A stretch of DNA of 64,000 nucleotides from Limosilactobacillus sp. WILCCON 0051 (GCF_039955095.1 NZ_CP154878.1:124001-188000), one strand, 5' to 3'; counted from the stretch's first letter, positions 24,759 to 36,510 are shown. Made by a program: numbers and translations. The notes: generated from the sequence alone by a model not told the origin.

Positions 24759-26987
24759 ATGAAGCAAGCAATGACCCCTGAAGAAATTAAGGAAAAGAAA
24801 CCATATCTCGACTGGAGTCTGTCCGAAAAAGAATATGACTACATCAGCGAAAAGCTGCTGCACCGTTTGCCAAACTACACGGAAACGGGCCTTTACTCGG
24901 CAATGTGGTCCGAGCACTGTTCCTACAAAAAGTCCAAGCCAGTGCTGCGGCTGTTCCCCAACAAGAATGACCGGGTTTTGCAAGGGCCTGGTGAAGGTGC
25001 CGGTGTCGTTGATATTGATGACGGTCAGGCAGTCGTTTTCAAGGCCGAAAGTCACAACCACCCATCAACGGTTGAGCCATACCAGGGTGCGGCTACTGGT
25101 GTCGGCGGAATTTTGCGTGACATCTTCAGTATGGGTGCCCGGCCAATTGCTTCCTTAGACTCGCTGCACTTTGGCGAATTAAGCGATGCCGAGACGCGGA
25201 TGAAAGTCGATGGCGTTGTGCGCGGGATTGGCGATTACGGCAACTGCATGGGGATTCCAACCGTCGCTGGTGAAACGACTTTTGATCCTTGCTACAAGGG
25301 CAATCTGCTGGTCAATGCCATGAGCGTGGGCTTGATGGACCAAAAGAACCAGCAGGAAGGGAATGCCTCTGGGGTTGGCAATGCCGTGATGTACGTCGGG
25401 GCCAAGACTGGTCGTGACGGGATTCACGGGGCAACGTTTGCCTCGGCTGACTTTGGCTCTGGCAACGAGTCACAGCACTCGGCCGTTCAAGTCGGCGATC
25501 CATTCATGGAAAAACTGCTGATGGAAGCCTGCCTGGAACTGATTCAAGATCATGCAGAATGGCTGGTCGGGATTCAAGATATGGGTGCGGCCGGCATCGT
25601 TTCCTCCAGTGCCGAAATGGCTTCTGAAGGTAACTCAGGCATGGACCTGGATCTTGATTTGGTACCACAGCGCGAACCTGGGATGTCAGCTTATGAGATC
25701 ATGCTGAGCGAGTCTCAGGAACGGATGCTTTTGTGCGTTAAGAAGGGGCACGAAGAAGACGTTAAGAAGATCTTTGACTACTATGATCTGGAAGTCGTAA
25801 CGATCGGCCGGATCACGGAAGGCCATCAATACGTGCTGCATCATGATGGTCAGATTGTCTGCGATATTCCAGTCTCCACCTTGACGGACGACGTTTTGGA
25901 AGTCGAATCCGAGGAAAAGAAGCCACAGCGCCTGATCGATGCTGAAAAAGCAGCCAACTGGGTTCCTGAAATCAATGACGCTGCAGCAGTCTACCAAGAA
26001 TTGCTCACGCAGCCAACGATTGCTGACAAATCATGGATCACGCGTCAATACGACTCACAGGTGCGGACTTCCACGGTAGTTGGCCCAGGTTCTGATGCCG
26101 GGGTCATTCGGGTACGCGGAACCAAAAAGGCGCTTTCGATGACGACGGATGGCAATGGTCGGCTGGTCTACTTAAACCCATACGTCGGCGGCAAGATCGC
26201 GCTGGTTGAGGCCGCTTCTAACATCATTGCCTCAGGTGCTTTGCCATTGGCCATTACGGACTGCTTGAACTACGGTGATCCAACCGATCCAGAAATCTTC
26301 TGGGAGCTGCATCACTCAATCGAAGGAATGGCTGAGGCCTGCCGCGTCTTTGATACGCCGGTTATTTCCGGTAACGTATCGCTTTACAATGAAAACAACG
26401 GCTCTGCCATCTACCCAACGCCAATGGTCGGCATGGTGGGTCTGATCAAGGATGCCAAGTACGTCATCCCATCCCGCGTTCAGCATGCGGGCGACAAGCT
26501 GTATCTGGTCGGCAAGACTGGCGATGACTACGCCGGTTCCGAACTGCAGAAGATGATGACGGGCGAGATTGCCGGTACGCTGGCTGACTTTGATCTGGAA
26601 CACGTCCATGACTACCTGAGCCGTCTGCTGAAGGCTGAACAAAGCGGTCTGGTTGCCAGTGCCCATGACTTAAGCGAAGGTGGTTTGGCCGTAGCTGCCG
26701 CTGAAACGGTCTTTAAGACGGAACTGGGCTTAAACGCTGATTTCCGAGCATTGGACAAGAAGCAGTTCTTCAGTGAAACGCCAGGCCGGATGCTGGTCAG
26801 CGTGGCACCAGAAAATGCAGCGGCTTTTGAAGAAATCATGCAAGACGACGCAATGCCAGCTGGTGAGGTCGCAGCAACGCAATGGCTGGAAATCCATCTG
26901 GCTGATGCTGAGCTCAACTTGCCGGTGGCTCAAATGCAAAAACTTTGGGAGGAAGCTTTGCCATGCGCAATGAAATCAAAGGACTAA
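24759..26987 (+). CDS. purL: FGAM synthase synthetase subunit PurL
   Basis: 742 residues, the small (Bacillus-type) PurL that works with PurS and Pur[23 protein letters not shown], and the [15 protein letters not shown] element place it in the AIR-synthase/PurL ATPase family. The C-terminus overlaps the purF start by 25 nt. Confidence 0.97.
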   Translation: MKQAMTPEEIKEKKPYLDWSLSEKEYDYISEKLLHRLPNYTETGLYSAMWSEHCSYKKSKPVLRLFPNKNDRVLQGPGEGAGVVDIDDGQAVVFKAESHNHPSTVEPYQGAATGVGGILRDIFSMGARPIASLDSLHFGELSDAETRMKVDGVVRGIGDYGNCMGIPTVAGETTFDPCYKGNLLVNAMSVGLMDQKNQQEGNASGVGNAVMYVGAKTGRDGIHGATFASADFGSGNESQHSAVQVGDPFMEKLLMEACLELIQDHAEWLVGIQDMGAAGIVSSSAEMASEGNSGMDLDLDLVPQREPGMSAYEIMLSESQERMLLCVKKGHEEDVKKIFDYYDLEVVTIGRITEGHQYVLHHDGQIVCDIPVSTLTDDVLEVESEEKKPQRLIDAEKAANWVPEINDAAAVYQELLTQPTIADKSWITRQYDSQVRTSTVVGPGSDAGVIRVRGTKKALSMTTDGNGRLVYLNPYVGGKIALVEAASNIIASGALPLAITDCLNYGDPTDPEIFWELHHSIEGMAEACRVFDTPVISGNVSLYNENNGSAIYPTPMVGMVGLIKDAKYVIPSRVQHAGDKLYLVGKTGDDYAGSELQKMMTGEIAGTLADFDLEHVHDYLSRLLKAEQSGLVASAHDLSEGGLAVAAAETVFKTELGLNADFRALDKKQFFSETPGRMLVSVAPENAAAFEEIMQDDAMPAGEVAATQWLEIHLADAELNLPVAQMQKLWEEALPCAMKSKD

Positions 26988-28432
26988 ATGAAGAGTGCGG
27001 GGTTTTTGGCGTCTTTGGCGTGCCAGAAGCCAACCGGGTCACCTACTTTGGTCTGCACAACCTGCAGCACCGTGGACAAGAGGGGGCCGGGATCGTCACG
27101 ACTGACGGCGAGCACCTTTATCAGCACCGGGATCGTGGCCTGCTTTCGGAAGTCTTTGCCGATCCAAGCGATATGGAGCGTCTGGTCGGGGATGCCGCGA
27201 TTGGTCACGTTCGCTACGGTACCAGCGGCCACAACTCGATCAACAACGTACAGCCATTTCTGTTCCATTTTCATGATGGTGACATTGCCATGGCACATAA
27301 TGGTCAACTGACCAACGCCGTCACGCTGCGCCGCAAGCTGGAAGACAATGGCGCCGTTTTCCAGTCTGACTCCGATACTGAGATCTTGATTCATCTGATT
27401 CGGCAAAACATTCATATGGGCTTTATACCGGCCTTAAAGAAGACGCTGAACATGGTCAAGGGGGGCTTTGCCTTTTTGTTCCTGCAAAAGGATCGGTTGA
27501 TTGCAGCTTTGGATCCTAATGGTATTCGGCCGCTTTGCTTAGGGCAGATGCCAAATGGCGCCTATGTCGTAACCAGTGAAAGCTGTGCCTTGGATATTGT
27601 AGGTGCCAAATTGATTCGCGACGTTCAGCCAGGTGAGCTGCTGGTGATCGACAAGGATGGCCTGCATGAGGATCGTTATACTGATGACACCAAGCTGGCC
27701 ATCTGTTCAATGGAATACATCTACTTTGCCCGTCCTGATTCCATTATTCATGGCGTGACGGTGCACAGTGCCCGCAAGCAGATGGGGCGCCTTTTGGCCA
27801 AAGAACAGCCAGCGCCTGATGCCGACATGGTCATTGGGGTTCCCAACTCATCGCTTTCCGCGGCGTCTGGTTATGCTGAAGCAGCTGGTCTGCCTTATGA
27901 AATGGGGCTGATCAAGAACCAGTACGTTGCCCGGACCTTTATTCAGCCAACGCAGGCTTTGCGGGAACAAGGCGTTAAGATGAAGCTTTCAGCCGTCCGC
28001 GGGGTCGTTGCCGGCAAGAACGTGGTCGTAGTCGACGATTCAATCGTACGGGGGACGACTTCCAAACAGATCATCCGGATGCTGAAAGAAGCTGGCGCCA
28101 AGTCGGTTCATATGCGGATCGCCTCGCCGCCATTCCGTTTCCCATGCTTTTATGGGATCGACGTCTCCAACCGAGCTGAACTGATGGCAGCTCATTATTC
28201 CGTCCCTGAGATGTGTAAATTGATGGAAGCCGACTCATTAGGATTCTTGAGCGTTGATGGCGTCGTTAAGGCGATTAACGTTCCAGACGCCGGTGATGCA
28301 CCATATGGCGGGCTGACGGTGGCCTACTTTAACGGCGACTACCCAACGCCGCTGTATGATTTTGAAGAAGGCTATCTTAAGTCGTTGAACGAACAAGAAA
28401 AGCGCGCGCGAAAGGAACGACTCTCCAAATGA
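26963..28432 (+). CDS. purF: Amidophosphoribosyltransferase
   Basis: 489 residues from ATG at 26963, with GGGAGGAA about 8 nt upstream inside purL. An 11-residue propeptide (ending LNEE) precedes Cys12 in CGVFGV, which is the Bacillus-type arrangement in which cleavage exposes the N-terminal Cys nucleophile. The PRPP-binding loop [14 protein letters not shown] marks the phosphoribosyltransferase domain. It makes phosphoribosylamine, the first committed step. Confidence 0.96.
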   Translation: MRNEIKGLNEECGVFGVFGVPEANRVTYFGLHNLQHRGQEGAGIVTTDGEHLYQHRDRGLLSEVFADPSDMERLVGDAAIGHVRYGTSGHNSINNVQPFLFHFHDGDIAMAHNGQLTNAVTLRRKLEDNGAVFQSDSDTEILIHLIRQNIHMGFIPALKKTLNMVKGGFAFLFLQKDRLIAALDPNGIRPLCLGQMPNGAYVVTSESCALDIVGAKLIRDVQPGELLVIDKDGLHEDRYTDDTKLAICSMEYIYFARPDSIIHGVTVHSARKQMGRLLAKEQPAPDADMVIGVPNSSLSAASGYAEAAGLPYEMGLIKNQYVARTFIQPTQALREQGVKMKLSAVRGVVAGKNVVVVDDSIVRGTTSKQIIRMLKEAGAKSVHMRIASPPFRFPCFYGIDVSNRAELMAAHYSVPEMCKLMEADSLGFLSVDGVVKAINVPDAGDAPYGGLTVAYFNGDYPTPLYDFEEGYLKSLNEQEKRARKERLSK

Positions 28433-29475
28433 AGCGGAAACGTTATGAAGAAGCCGGCGTCAACGTCAATGCCGGCTATGAAATGGTAAAAAAGATCAAG
28501 GATGCCGTTGCTTCAACTGATCGTCCCGGCGTTGTCGGCGGCATCGGCAGCTTTGGCGGGATGTTTGATCTGACGGCAGTTGCCGGACTAACGCATCCAA
28601 TTCTGGTTTCAGGTACGGATGGCGTGGGGACCAAGCTTTTGATCGCCCAAAAGCTGAATCGTCATGACACGATCGGTATCGACTGCGTGGCCATGTGCAT
28701 CAACGATATTCTGGCCCAGGGCGCAGAACCGCTGTTTTTCCTGGACTATATCGCAACGGGTCACAACACGCCTGACAAGATGGCTCAGATCGTATCTGGC
28801 GTGGCAGAAGGCTGCCGTCAAGCCGGGGCGGCCCTGGTTGGCGGGGAAACGGCCGAGATGCCTGACATGTACAGTCAAGATGAATACGATCTGGCTGGCT
28901 ATGCTACCGGTGTCGTTGACCAAGACAAGATGCTGACGACGGCCTTGCCAAAAGCTGGCGACGTCTTGATCGGGCTGGCCTCATCCGGAATTCACTCCAA
29001 CGGCTACTCGCTGGTGCGTCAGGTACTGTTTAAGGACAATGACGTTAAGCTCAGCGATCAGCCGGCCGAACTGAACGGTCAAACGGTTGGCGAAGCATTA
29101 CTGATGCCTACGCGCATTTATGTCAAGCCGGTGCTGCCGTTGATCAAAAAGGGCCTGATTCACGGGGTCAGCCATATCACTGGTGGCGGCCTGCCGGAAA
29201 ATCTGCCGCGGATGTTTGCTGATTCGCTGCAGGCCGTAGTTGATGCCAGCACCTGGCCCAAGCTGCCGATCTTCAGCTATCTGCAAAAGATGGGCGACTT
29301 GGATGCTGATGATCTGTACGGTACGTTTAACATGGGGCTGGGGTTGATTTTAGCCGTGGCTCCCGAAAACGCTGCTGCCGTTCAGGATGCATTAAAGCAG
29401 GCTGGCGAAGACTCATGGCAGATTGGCCGGCTTCAGGACCGACCAGCTGATGAAGAAAAACTGATTATTGAATAA
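28429..29475 (+). CDS. purM: AIR synthase
   Basis: 348 residues, overlapping the purF stop by [25 protein letters not shown] and [12 protein letters not shown] are PurM motifs. Converts FGAM to AIR with ATP. Confidence 0.97.
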   Translation: MKRKRYEEAGVNVNAGYEMVKKIKDAVASTDRPGVVGGIGSFGGMFDLTAVAGLTHPILVSGTDGVGTKLLIAQKLNRHDTIGIDCVAMCINDILAQGAEPLFFLDYIATGHNTPDKMAQIVSGVAEGCRQAGAALVGGETAEMPDMYSQDEYDLAGYATGVVDQDKMLTTALPKAGDVLIGLASSGIHSNGYSLVRQVLFKDNDVKLSDQPAELNGQTVGEALLMPTRIYVKPVLPLIKKGLIHGVSHITGGGLPENLPRMFADSLQAVVDASTWPKLPIFSYLQKMGDLDADDLYGTFNMGLGLILAVAPENAAAVQDALKQAGEDSWQIGRLQDRPADEEKLIIE

Positions 29476-29488
29476 AAGAGGCAAGAAC

Positions 29489-30079
29489 ATGAACGTGGCA
29501 ATTTTTGCCTCGGGGAACGGGACCAATTTTGAAGTACTGACCAAGCATTTTCAAGATGGCGATATTCCCGGCAAAGAAGCCCTGCTTTTTTGCGACCACC
29601 CCGATGCTTACGTAATCAAACGCGCTCAAAGACTGGGCGTTCCATATGAAACTTTTACCGTGAAGTCTTGCGGATCCAAGCAGGCCTATGAAGAGAAGAT
29701 CATGGCCGTATTGAAGCAGTATGACATTGACTTTATCGTTTTGGCCGGTTATCTGCGCATTATTGGACCAACGATTCTTGATAAATACGAAGGCAGCATC
29801 GTCAATCTGCATCCAGCCTGGCTGCCTGAATATCCGGGCCTGCATTCGATTGAGCGGGCCTTTGCCGATCACCGTAAGGAAACCGGCGTAACGGTCCATT
29901 ACATTGATTCAAATCTGGATGCTGGAACGATTATTGCGCAGCGCCACGTGCCGATCTATCCTGATGACACGGTCGATACGCTGGAGACGCGGGTTCACGA
30001 AACCGAGCATGAACTCTATCCAGAAACCGTTAAGAAGATTTTGACTGAACGCATTGCAAAGGAGAAAAACAACCAATGA
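29489..30079 (+). CDS. purN: GAR transformylase
   Basis: 196 residues from ATG at 29489 (AGAGGC about 8 nt upstream). [10 protein letters not shown] at the N-terminus, the catalytic [12 protein letters not shown] and the [10 protein letters not shown] element with its Asp. Uses 10-formyl-THF, hence the link with fhs. Overlaps purH by 4 nt. Confidence 0.96.
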   Translation: MNVAIFASGNGTNFEVLTKHFQDGDIPGKEALLFCDHPDAYVIKRAQRLGVPYETFTVKSCGSKQAYEEKIMAVLKQYDIDFIVLAGYLRIIGPTILDKYEGSIVNLHPAWLPEYPGLHSIERAFADHRKETGVTVHYIDSNLDAGTIIAQRHVPIYPDDTVDTLETRVHETEHELYPETVKKILTERIAKEKNNQ

Positions 30080-31614
30080 AACGTGCATTAGTTAGCGTAT
30101 CTGATAAGACCAACCTGGTGCCTTTCGTCAAGGGTCTGAGTGAAAATGGCTTTGAAATCGTTTCGACTGGTGGAACGAAGAAGACTTTGGACGAAGCCGG
30201 CATCAAGACCATCAGCATTGAAGAAGTTACCCACTTTCCAGAGATTCTGGATGGCCGGGTCAAGACGCTGAATCCTTATGTTCATGGTGGACTGCTGGCG
30301 CGTCGTGACGTTGCTGAACACATGGACACGCTACATGAATTAAACATCACGCCGATCGATCTGGTCTGCGTCAACTTGTACCCATTCAAGGAAACCATCG
30401 AAAAGCCAGACGTTACGCTGGCCGATGCCATTGAAAACATTGACATTGGCGGTCCTTCCATGGTTCGTTCAGCAGCCAAGAACTATCGCGACGTGACGAT
30501 CGTAACTGACATCAACGATTACGAAACGGTTCTTAACGAAATCAAGGCGCACGGCAACACGACGCTGGAAACGCGGACGATGCTGGGGGCCAAGGCATTC
30601 CGGACTACGGCGGCCTATGATGCGCTGATCTCGCAATACCTGACTAAGCGTTTAGATTTGGAAGACCCCGAAAAGCTTACGCTGACCTACGACTTGAAGG
30701 ATACGATGCGCTACGGCGAAAACAGTCATCAAAAGGCTTGGCTGTACGAGGATCCAATTCCTAAGAAGTTCTCAATCCTGGAAGCCGAACAGCTCCACGG
30801 CAAGAAGCTTTCCTACAACAACATCAAGGACGCCGATGAAGCTCTGCGCAGCGTACGCGAGTTTGATGAACCAACCGTTGTTGCTATGAAGCACATGAAC
30901 CCTTGTGGCATTGGCCGCGGCGAAACGCTGGAACAAGCTTGGGATCGTGCCTATGAAGCTGACCCGGTCTCCATTTTTGGCGGCGTGATTGCCTTGAACC
31001 GGCCTGTTGATCTGGCAACGGCCGAAAAAATGCGCAAGATCTTCTTGGAAATCATTATTGCGCCTGACTTTGATGAAGATGCCTATGCCGTTTTGGCCAA
31101 GAAGAAGAACATTCGCCTGCTCAAGGTTGACTTCTCAGCCAAGGACGAGCCAACGCGTCATGAAGTCGTTTCCGTCATGGGCGGGATTCTGATGCAGGAA
31201 CAGGATACGCTTAAAGAAGACTGGCATGACTGGGAATGCGTCACGGACGTCAAGCCAACTGAAGAACAGCTCAAGACGATGATGTTTGCCTGGAAAGCCG
31301 TTAAGCACACCAAGTCCAACGCCATCGTGGTTGCCAACGATGAACGGACGCTTGGCGTGGGCTCTGGTCAGCCTAACCGGATCGACTCTTTGAAGATTGC
31401 GGTCAAGCATGCCGGCGATGCCATTGATGATCGGACGGTAATGGCATCTGACGCCTTCTTCCCATTCAACGACTGTGTCAAGTTTGCCGGTGAGCACGGC
31501 ATTAAGGCCATCGTACAGCCAGGTGGTTCGGTTCGGGACCAAGAATCAATCGACATGGCCAACGAAATGGGAATTGCCATGGTAATGACGGGTGTTCGTC
31601 ACTTCCGCCACTAA
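30076..31614 (+). CDS. purH: Bifunctional AICAR transformylase/IMP cyclohydrolase
   Basis: 512 residues. The N-terminal IMP cyclohydrolase (MGS-like) domain has STGGTKKTL and [13 protein letters not shown]; the C-terminal AICAR transformylase domain has [10 protein letters not shown] and [10 protein letters not shown]. It carries out the last two steps to IMP. A terminator-like hairpin follows before purD. Confidence 0.97.
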   Translation: MKRALVSVSDKTNLVPFVKGLSENGFEIVSTGGTKKTLDEAGIKTISIEEVTHFPEILDGRVKTLNPYVHGGLLARRDVAEHMDTLHELNITPIDLVCVNLYPFKETIEKPDVTLADAIENIDIGGPSMVRSAAKNYRDVTIVTDINDYETVLNEIKAHGNTTLETRTMLGAKAFRTTAAYDALISQYLTKRLDLEDPEKLTLTYDLKDTMRYGENSHQKAWLYEDPIPKKFSILEAEQLHGKKLSYNNIKDADEALRSVREFDEPTVVAMKHMNPCGIGRGETLEQAWDRAYEADPVSIFGGVIALNRPVDLATAEKMRKIFLEIIIAPDFDEDAYAVLAKKKNIRLLKVDFSAKDEPTRHEVVSVMGGILMQEQDTLKEDWHDWECVTDVKPTEEQLKTMMFAWKAVKHTKSNAIVVANDERTLGVGSGQPNRIDSLKIAVKHAGDAIDDRTVMASDAFFPFNDCVKFAGEHGIKAIVQPGGSVRDQESIDMANEMGIAMVMTGVRHFRH

Positions 31615-31626
31615 TTGCATTTGCAG

Positions 31627-31655
31627 GTCCGCGGATTGATTTCGCGGGCTTTTTT
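31627..31655 (+). terminator. Terminator-like hairpin between purH and purD
   Basis: GTCCGCG and CGCGGGC arms with a 9-nt loop, then TTTTTT. It would reduce purD expression relative to the upstream genes, or allow it to be tuned. Confidence 0.6.
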
Positions 31656-31675
31656 GGGTAAAAGAGGTTTGAAAA

Positions 31676-32932
31676 ATGGAAAAGATGAAATTGCTGGTAA
31701 TCGGCGCCGGTGGTCGTGAATTTGCCATTGCCAAGAAGCTCAACGAAAGTCCTCATGTCGACACGGTTTATTGTGCACCGGGCAATATCGGCATGGTAAC
31801 GGCGGGAATCGTGCCTTTAAATATTGAAGAAGACGATTTTGAGGCGCTGATTCAATTTGCCAAGGATCAATCAATTGCCTGGACGTTTGTTGGCCCTGAA
31901 GATGCCTTATGTGCTGGGATCGTGGATGCGTTCCAAAAAGCTGGTCTGAAGATTTTTGGCCCTAATCAAGAAGCTGCTCAGTTGGAAGGCTCCAAAGACT
32001 ATGCACTGAACTTCATGAACAAGTACCACGTGCCAACTGCCAAGCACGAGACGTTTACGGATCTGAAGTCGGCATTGGCGGGGTTAAACGACTTCGACCG
32101 GCCAGTAGTCATCAAAGCCAATGGTCTGCAAGGCGGCAAGGGAGTAGTGATTGCGCAGACGACGCCAGAAGCCGAAGACACGATTACGGAAATGTTTGAG
32201 CTGGGTGAAGAAAAGCTGGTCTTGGAAGAATGTCTGGTCGGACCGGAATACTCCATGTTTGTCGTAGTCCAAGACGATCAATACCGGATCTTGCCAATGG
32301 CGCAGGATCACAAACGGGCCTACGATGGTGATAAGGGTCCCAACACGGGTGGTATGGGTGCCTACAGTCCGCTGCCGCAGCTCAGTGATGCCGAGCGTCA
32401 GCGCATGATCGATGATGTCGTTGAACCAACCGTCAGCGGACTGCACCAGGCAGGCTACAACTACCATGGCATCATTTATATCGGTCTGATGCTGACGGCG
32501 GCCGGGCCGAAAGTCATTGAATACAACGTGCGGCTGGGCGATCCGGAAACCCAGGTCGTTTTGCCACGCTTGCAGACGGATCTGGTTGAGCTGATCGATG
32601 CCAACGTCAATGATCAGCCGATGCCTGCCATTGAAGAACGCGACATTGCCGTATTGGGCGTGATTCTGGCTTCTAAGGGCTATCCAAAAAAGCCGGTGCA
32701 TGGTCAAAAGCTGGGCTCGTTCCCGGCTGCTAAAGACATTGCCATTGACTATGCCAACGTCAAGGGACATCTTGATGATCTGCATGGTGATGGCGGTCGG
32801 CTTTTGATGGTGATTGGCGAGGATGCTGATCTGCAAAAGGCTCAAGACAAGGTTTATGACTATCTGGCCAAATTAGATGAGCCGGAATGCTTCTACCGTC
32901 ATGACATTGGCGACAAAGCCTTGAAAGATTAA
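31676..32932 (+). CDS. purD: GAR synthetase
   Basis: 418 residues, ATP-grasp. VIGAGGREFAIAKKL at the N-terminus, KANGLQGGKGVVIA and the DHKRAYDGDKGPNTGGMGA signature. Joins phosphoribosylamine and glycine. AGAGG about 9 nt before the ATG. Confidence 0.97.
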   Translation: MEKMKLLVIGAGGREFAIAKKLNESPHVDTVYCAPGNIGMVTAGIVPLNIEEDDFEALIQFAKDQSIAWTFVGPEDALCAGIVDAFQKAGLKIFGPNQEAAQLEGSKDYALNFMNKYHVPTAKHETFTDLKSALAGLNDFDRPVVIKANGLQGGKGVVIAQTTPEAEDTITEMFELGEEKLVLEECLVGPEYSMFVVVQDDQYRILPMAQDHKRAYDGDKGPNTGGMGAYSPLPQLSDAERQRMIDDVVEPTVSGLHQAGYNYHGIIYIGLMLTAAGPKVIEYNVRLGDPETQVVLPRLQTDLVELIDANVNDQPMPAIEERDIAVLGVILASKGYPKKPVHGQKLGSFPAAKDIAIDYANVKGHLDDLHGDGGRLLMVIGEDADLQKAQDKVYDYLAKLDEPECFYRHDIGDKALKD

Positions 32933-32943
32933 TTAAAATAGCG

Positions 32944-32983
32944 AAAACGGTCGGTGACTCAATCTGAGCTGCCGGCCGTTTTG
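32944..32983 (+). terminator. Terminator of the purC-purD operon
   Basis: 11-bp stem (32944-32954 with 32972-32982, one G-U pair), T-rich after. Confidence 0.7.
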
Positions 32984-33118
32984 GTTTGACTGCTTGACGA
33001 CTGCTGGTGCGCGATGATTGTTTGGCAAATGTACTGCCTGATCATTGGCGATTTTAGCTTTTTGTGTTAAAATTAAAAATAGATTAAAATAAAATGAGAG
33101 TAAAAGGACGTGGAAAAA

Positions 33119-34264
33119 ATGGAAGACAGCGTCAAGCTCAACATTTTGCAGGAACTGATCCAGATCAATACGGTCAATGGCCATGAACAGCCGGCTGCTG
33201 AATATCTTAAACAGGTATTGAGCGATCATGGGATTGAAGCTGATCTGATTGCCCTGGCAGCTGGCCGTACGAATCTGGTTGCCGAGGTTGGCGAACATGA
33301 TGGCCCGGTGCTGGCTTTGGCGGGACATCTTGATACCGTAGACGTTGGCGATTCAAATAAATGGCAGCATAATCCGTTCTGCGGTCAGGTAATTGATGAT
33401 GCCATCTATGGCCGCGGCAGCGTTGATATGAAAGGCGGCCTGGCAGCAATGGTCAACACCTTGATTGAGCTAAAGGAAGCCGGTCTGCCTAAACATGGCA
33501 AGGTCCGCCTGCTGGCAACGGTTGACGAGGAAATTGGCGGTCTGGGCTCGCTTGAACTGACGCGGCAAGGACTGGTCCGCGATGTTGATGCCATGATTGT
33601 GGGCGAGGCGACGACCAATCGCTTGGAATACGCACACAGCGGCTCGTTTGACTACCGCGTGAAATCATATGGCCGCCTGGCGCACAGTTCCGATCCCAGT
33701 CTGGGTGTTAATGCCGTTGCCAATCTGGCGCGCTTTTTTGAATACGAGCGGCATGCGTTTGATGACGTAAAGGCAAGTCCCAGTCTGGGCAGCTTGATTC
33801 ATAGCATTACGGTCTTTCATGGCGGCCGTCAGCTCAACTCGATTCCTGACTACGCCTATCTGGAAGGCAACGTGCGGACGATTCCGGAATTTGACAATAC
33901 GGCCGTGCAGAATCGGCTCCAGACGCTGGTAGATCGTTTGAACGCGGAGATGGATGGTCAGTTTGAATTAGAGGTCGTAGCCAGTTTTATGCCAATGGCG
34001 ACTGATCCGGCTGATCCATTCGTTTCTTTGGTGCAGCAATCATATCAAACCGTTGCCAACCAATCGCTGCCGCTTGCCGTTTCGCATGGTGCCACGGATG
34101 CCTCGCGCTACATATTGGATGAGCACCGTTTTCCAATCGTTGAATGGGGGCCGGGCCAAGAAGAAATGTCGCACCAAATTGATGAAAGTCTGCCAGTTGC
34201 GGAGTATCTGCAGGCTGATCAGGTCTACCTGCAGATTGCTAAGGATTTTTTTGGTGATGACTAA
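33119..34264 (+). CDS. M20-family ArgE/DapE-type deacylase
   Basis: 381 residues from ATG at 33119, with AAGGA about 9 nt upstream; the GTG at 33110 is too near that site. Two-metal M20 hydrolase: LAGHLDTVDVG (metal His and catalytic Asp), GRGSVDMKGG, DEEIGGLGS (general base Glu) and GEATTNRLEY. Members hydrolyse N-acyl amino acids such as succinyl-diaminopimelate or acetylornithine; annotations between them are unreliable. It is a single-gene unit here. Confidence 0.85.
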   Translation: MEDSVKLNILQELIQINTVNGHEQPAAEYLKQVLSDHGIEADLIALAAGRTNLVAEVGEHDGPVLALAGHLDTVDVGDSNKWQHNPFCGQVIDDAIYGRGSVDMKGGLAAMVNTLIELKEAGLPKHGKVRLLATVDEEIGGLGSLELTRQGLVRDVDAMIVGEATTNRLEYAHSGSFDYRVKSYGRLAHSSDPSLGVNAVANLARFFEYERHAFDDVKASPSLGSLIHSITVFHGGRQLNSIPDYAYLEGNVRTIPEFDNTAVQNRLQTLVDRLNAEMDGQFELEVVASFMPMATDPADPFVSLVQQSYQTVANQSLPLAVSHGATDASRYILDEHRFPIVEWGPGQEEMSHQIDESLPVAEYLQADQVYLQIAKDFFGDD

Positions 34265-34408
34265 AAAAGTGGGCAATCAAGACTGCAGACGGTTATTGAC
34301 TAGGCGAAATGTTTTATAAGCAGTTGAGTCAAATTAGTATTTTGAAGAATAGCATTTTTTAGCTGTTTCAGTTCAGTTTTTTATTTTAATACATTTTTAA
34401 TATAATCA

Positions 34409-34437
34409 TTGAATTTTAATAAAAATGCAGATATAAT
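34409..34437 (+). promoter_or_regulatory. Promoter of the double-platform T-box leader
   Basis: TTGAAT (34409-34414), 17-bp spacer, TATAAT (34432-34437). Confidence 0.65.
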
Positions 34438-34444
34438 GCTGATA

Positions 34445-34830
34445 AAGATTGAATATCGACAGACGATGATCGGAAAAGTAGTCTGATTGATTGGTCCAGA
34501 AAGTCGCTGGTGGCTGGGAAGCGATCCGAACAATCTGATGAAACACAACTGAGAGTCGATTTTCTGAACGAATTAGTAGGAGAATCCGGGGAGCCCGTTA
34601 CCGCCAAGAGTTTAGACGATGAAACTCACTGAGGCCGTTTTTGCGAGAAAGCGGCAGATTCGAGGTGGAACCGCGCCCATCACGCCCTCGTTGCCGTTTA
34701 GGCAGTGGGGGCTTTCCTGTATCGTCGTGAACTTAATGAGGCAATGGCTGCGAGGCGATTGCAAAGCGGGGTGGAACCACGGTCAGCGTCCCCAAGAGCG
34801 ACAGGCTTTTGGGCGGCGCTTTTTTCTACT
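34445..34830 (+). ncRNA. T-box leader with two antiterminator/terminator modules
   Basis: A Stem I-like region (34450-34600, with GCTGGTGGCTG and an AGTAGG element) leads to T-box sequence GGTGGAACC at 34664 and a 12-bp terminator stem (34684-34695 with 34701-34712). Only about 57 nt later a second T-box sequence GGTGGAACC occurs at 34770, followed by a second terminator with TTTTTT (34785-34827). There is room for only one Stem I, so one tRNA sensor seems to feed two decision points. I could not fix the specifier codon. The next forward gene is an amino acid binding lipoprotein at 36511, beyond an IS110 insertion. Confidence 0.8.
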
Positions 34831-34874
34831 CTAAGTCAAGTGTTATCAACGATTTTAGGCAATTTTATTTTAAA

Positions 34875-34915
34875 ATAAGGACTTGATCGGGAAATGACTC
34901 CCGAAGGATCAAGTC
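34875..34915. repeat. Hairpin between T-box and IS110 transposase gene
   Basis: GACTTGATC pairs with GATCAAGTC, with an inner GGGA/TCCC. It may belong to the IS110 element end or serve as terminator for its reverse-strand gene. Confidence 0.4.
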
Positions 34916-34999
34916 AAATATCTGATTTAGGGCATGATAAATACAGCCACCTTCTGTAATTTCAAAAAGAGGCTGTTATAATATCTATTGGATCAATTT

Positions 35000-36223
35000 T
35001 TATGACAAAAGTCTTTGGTTATGTTTGGCTACGTCATAGCTATATAATTGATCATTCTTAATTAAAGCGAAGATCGTCCGTAATAATTTATGGATCGATG
35101 CGATAGCGGCCTTCTTGTGACTTGCAGTCTCAGAAGACCGTTTTCGTTTCTCGTAATAATCCGCAATATGACAAGGGTTTCCCGCTTTCTTAGCCGACTG
35201 AATTTGGTTTATGGCCAAGTACAGCACCTTTCTGCCAATAGCTGTCCCGCGCTTTGAAATTGACAGGTGGGCCGCAAGGTTGCCAGATTCATAAATCTGA
35301 GGGTCAACGCCAACGAAGGCATTTAATTGGTTAGGGTTTTTAAAGCGTCTGATATCTCCGAGCTCACTAATAATTCTCAAGGCAGTATTTTCGGCGATGC
35401 CAGGAATGCTTTTAAGGATCTCCAGATCCCGCTTGGGAGCGAGCTTGGTCATCTCCTTTAAAGCAGTCTGGCACTCTTCTTCAGCGCTTAGGATGTTGTT
35501 AATGGCCATTTCAAGGCCACGAACATAAGCACTGCTCTTTTTGACAGCTGGGCATGCGAGCTTAGCCAGCCGGATAAGCCTCTGTGCCAGATCATTGGCA
35601 CGTTTTTCACCAATACCAGATAAGCTCTTTAAGAAGTCGATGATATCGGCTTCTTTTGTTTCTAATACGATATCAGGGTGCGGGAATCTGAGAACAATAC
35701 TCCAGTAGTTTTTTCCTCTCGGATTAGCCATTAGGTGCTCAATCTCTGGGAAAGTGAGCTGAATGGCTTTGTGCAGTCTATTCTTGTTGGTTATCAGATC
35801 GTGCGAAGCCTGCTCGTAGATGCGGTTGTTGGCCATCAATTCTTGATATTCTTCGCTTTGAACATAGGCCAGCCGTTGTGGGTGCTCAGACTGCAGCTTG
35901 GCAAGGCACAAGGCATCAAGCTTATCGGTCTTGTTCTGGTGCAGGTCATCCTTTGTCTTTCTTTTGGCTTCCAGCGGATTCATCATGACATAGCGTAATT
36001 CGTGCATGTCCAAAAACGCCTGAAGTCTTCTGGAGTAGACGCCAGTTGCTTCAAAAATAATTTGCGGGTTGGTAACCTGTTTAAGATCATCTAGCAGCTG
36101 ATTGAAGCCTACCATATCGTTGGAGATGGCATAGTCATTAACTTTTTGGCCATTGACCATAATGCATACGTTAGACTTCCGGCTGCTAACATCAATACCG
36201 AAAACAGTTTTCAATAAATCCAT
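35000..36223 (-). CDS. IS110-family transposase
   Basis: 407 residues from ATG at 36223, with GGAGG about 9 nt upstream; longer in-frame starts lack a site. DEDD (RuvC-like) domain with FGIDVSSRKSNV (D11), FEATG (E58) and KTDKLDALCLAKL (D100/D103), then the Transposase_20 domain with LKSIPGIAENTALRIISELGDI and AFVGVDPQIYESG. IS110 enzymes are guided by a bridge RNA made from the element's own non-coding end. The ORF looks intact. It lies opposite to the flanking genes, between a T-box and its probable target. Confidence 0.95.
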   Translation of the reverse strand: MDLLKTVFGIDVSSRKSNVCIMVNGQKVNDYAISNDMVGFNQLLDDLKQVTNPQIIFEATGVYSRRLQAFLDMHELRYVMMNPLEAKRKTKDDLHQNKTDKLDALCLAKLQSEHPQRLAYVQSEEYQELMANNRIYEQASHDLITNKNRLHKAIQLTFPEIEHLMANPRGKNYWSIVLRFPHPDIVLETKEADIIDFLKSLSGIGEKRANDLAQRLIRLAKLACPAVKKSSAYVRGLEMAINNILSAEEECQTALKEMTKLAPKRDLEILKSIPGIAENTALRIISELGDIRRFKNPNQLNAFVGVDPQIYESGNLAAHLSISKRGTAIGRKVLYLAINQIQSAKKAGNPCHIADYYEKRKRSSETASHKKAAIASIHKLLRTIFALIKNDQLYSYDVAKHNQRLLS

Positions 36224-36470
36224 AAGAATAAACCTCCGCTTTACTTGGAGATGAGCTGCCTTCACCCAATTCAATCAGATCTAATTTTCTCAACCGGACT
36301 TTAACAGCCAACATACTTAGACGAGATTCTCAATTGAATGGTGAAGCTGCCAGTTTTGTTTACGACATCATGTGTCCAAGAGCTCCACGGCATTGGCTTC
36401 ATCTCCACTTTACATAGTAAAAGAAAAAGTGTTGAACGACTACTCCGTCGAGTAATCATCCAACACTAGA
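36224..36470 (-). ncRNA. Candidate IS110 bridge RNA region
   Basis: About 250 nt upstream of the transposase start, on the same strand, without ORF. It contains an interrupted dyad (36261-36275 with 36333-36345, TTCACC/GGTGAA and ATTCAAT/ATTGAAT) and a strong hairpin at 36429-36467. The inner hairpin arm pairs fully only on the reverse strand (a U-G pair there, a C-A mismatch on the forward strand), consistent with an RNA read with the transposase. Placement follows the known IS110 group layout; loops were not assigned. Confidence 0.5.
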
Positions 36471-36510
36471 TTAGTATGTTTTATTTGCTAAAACTAGGGG
36501 GTTGATTGAG

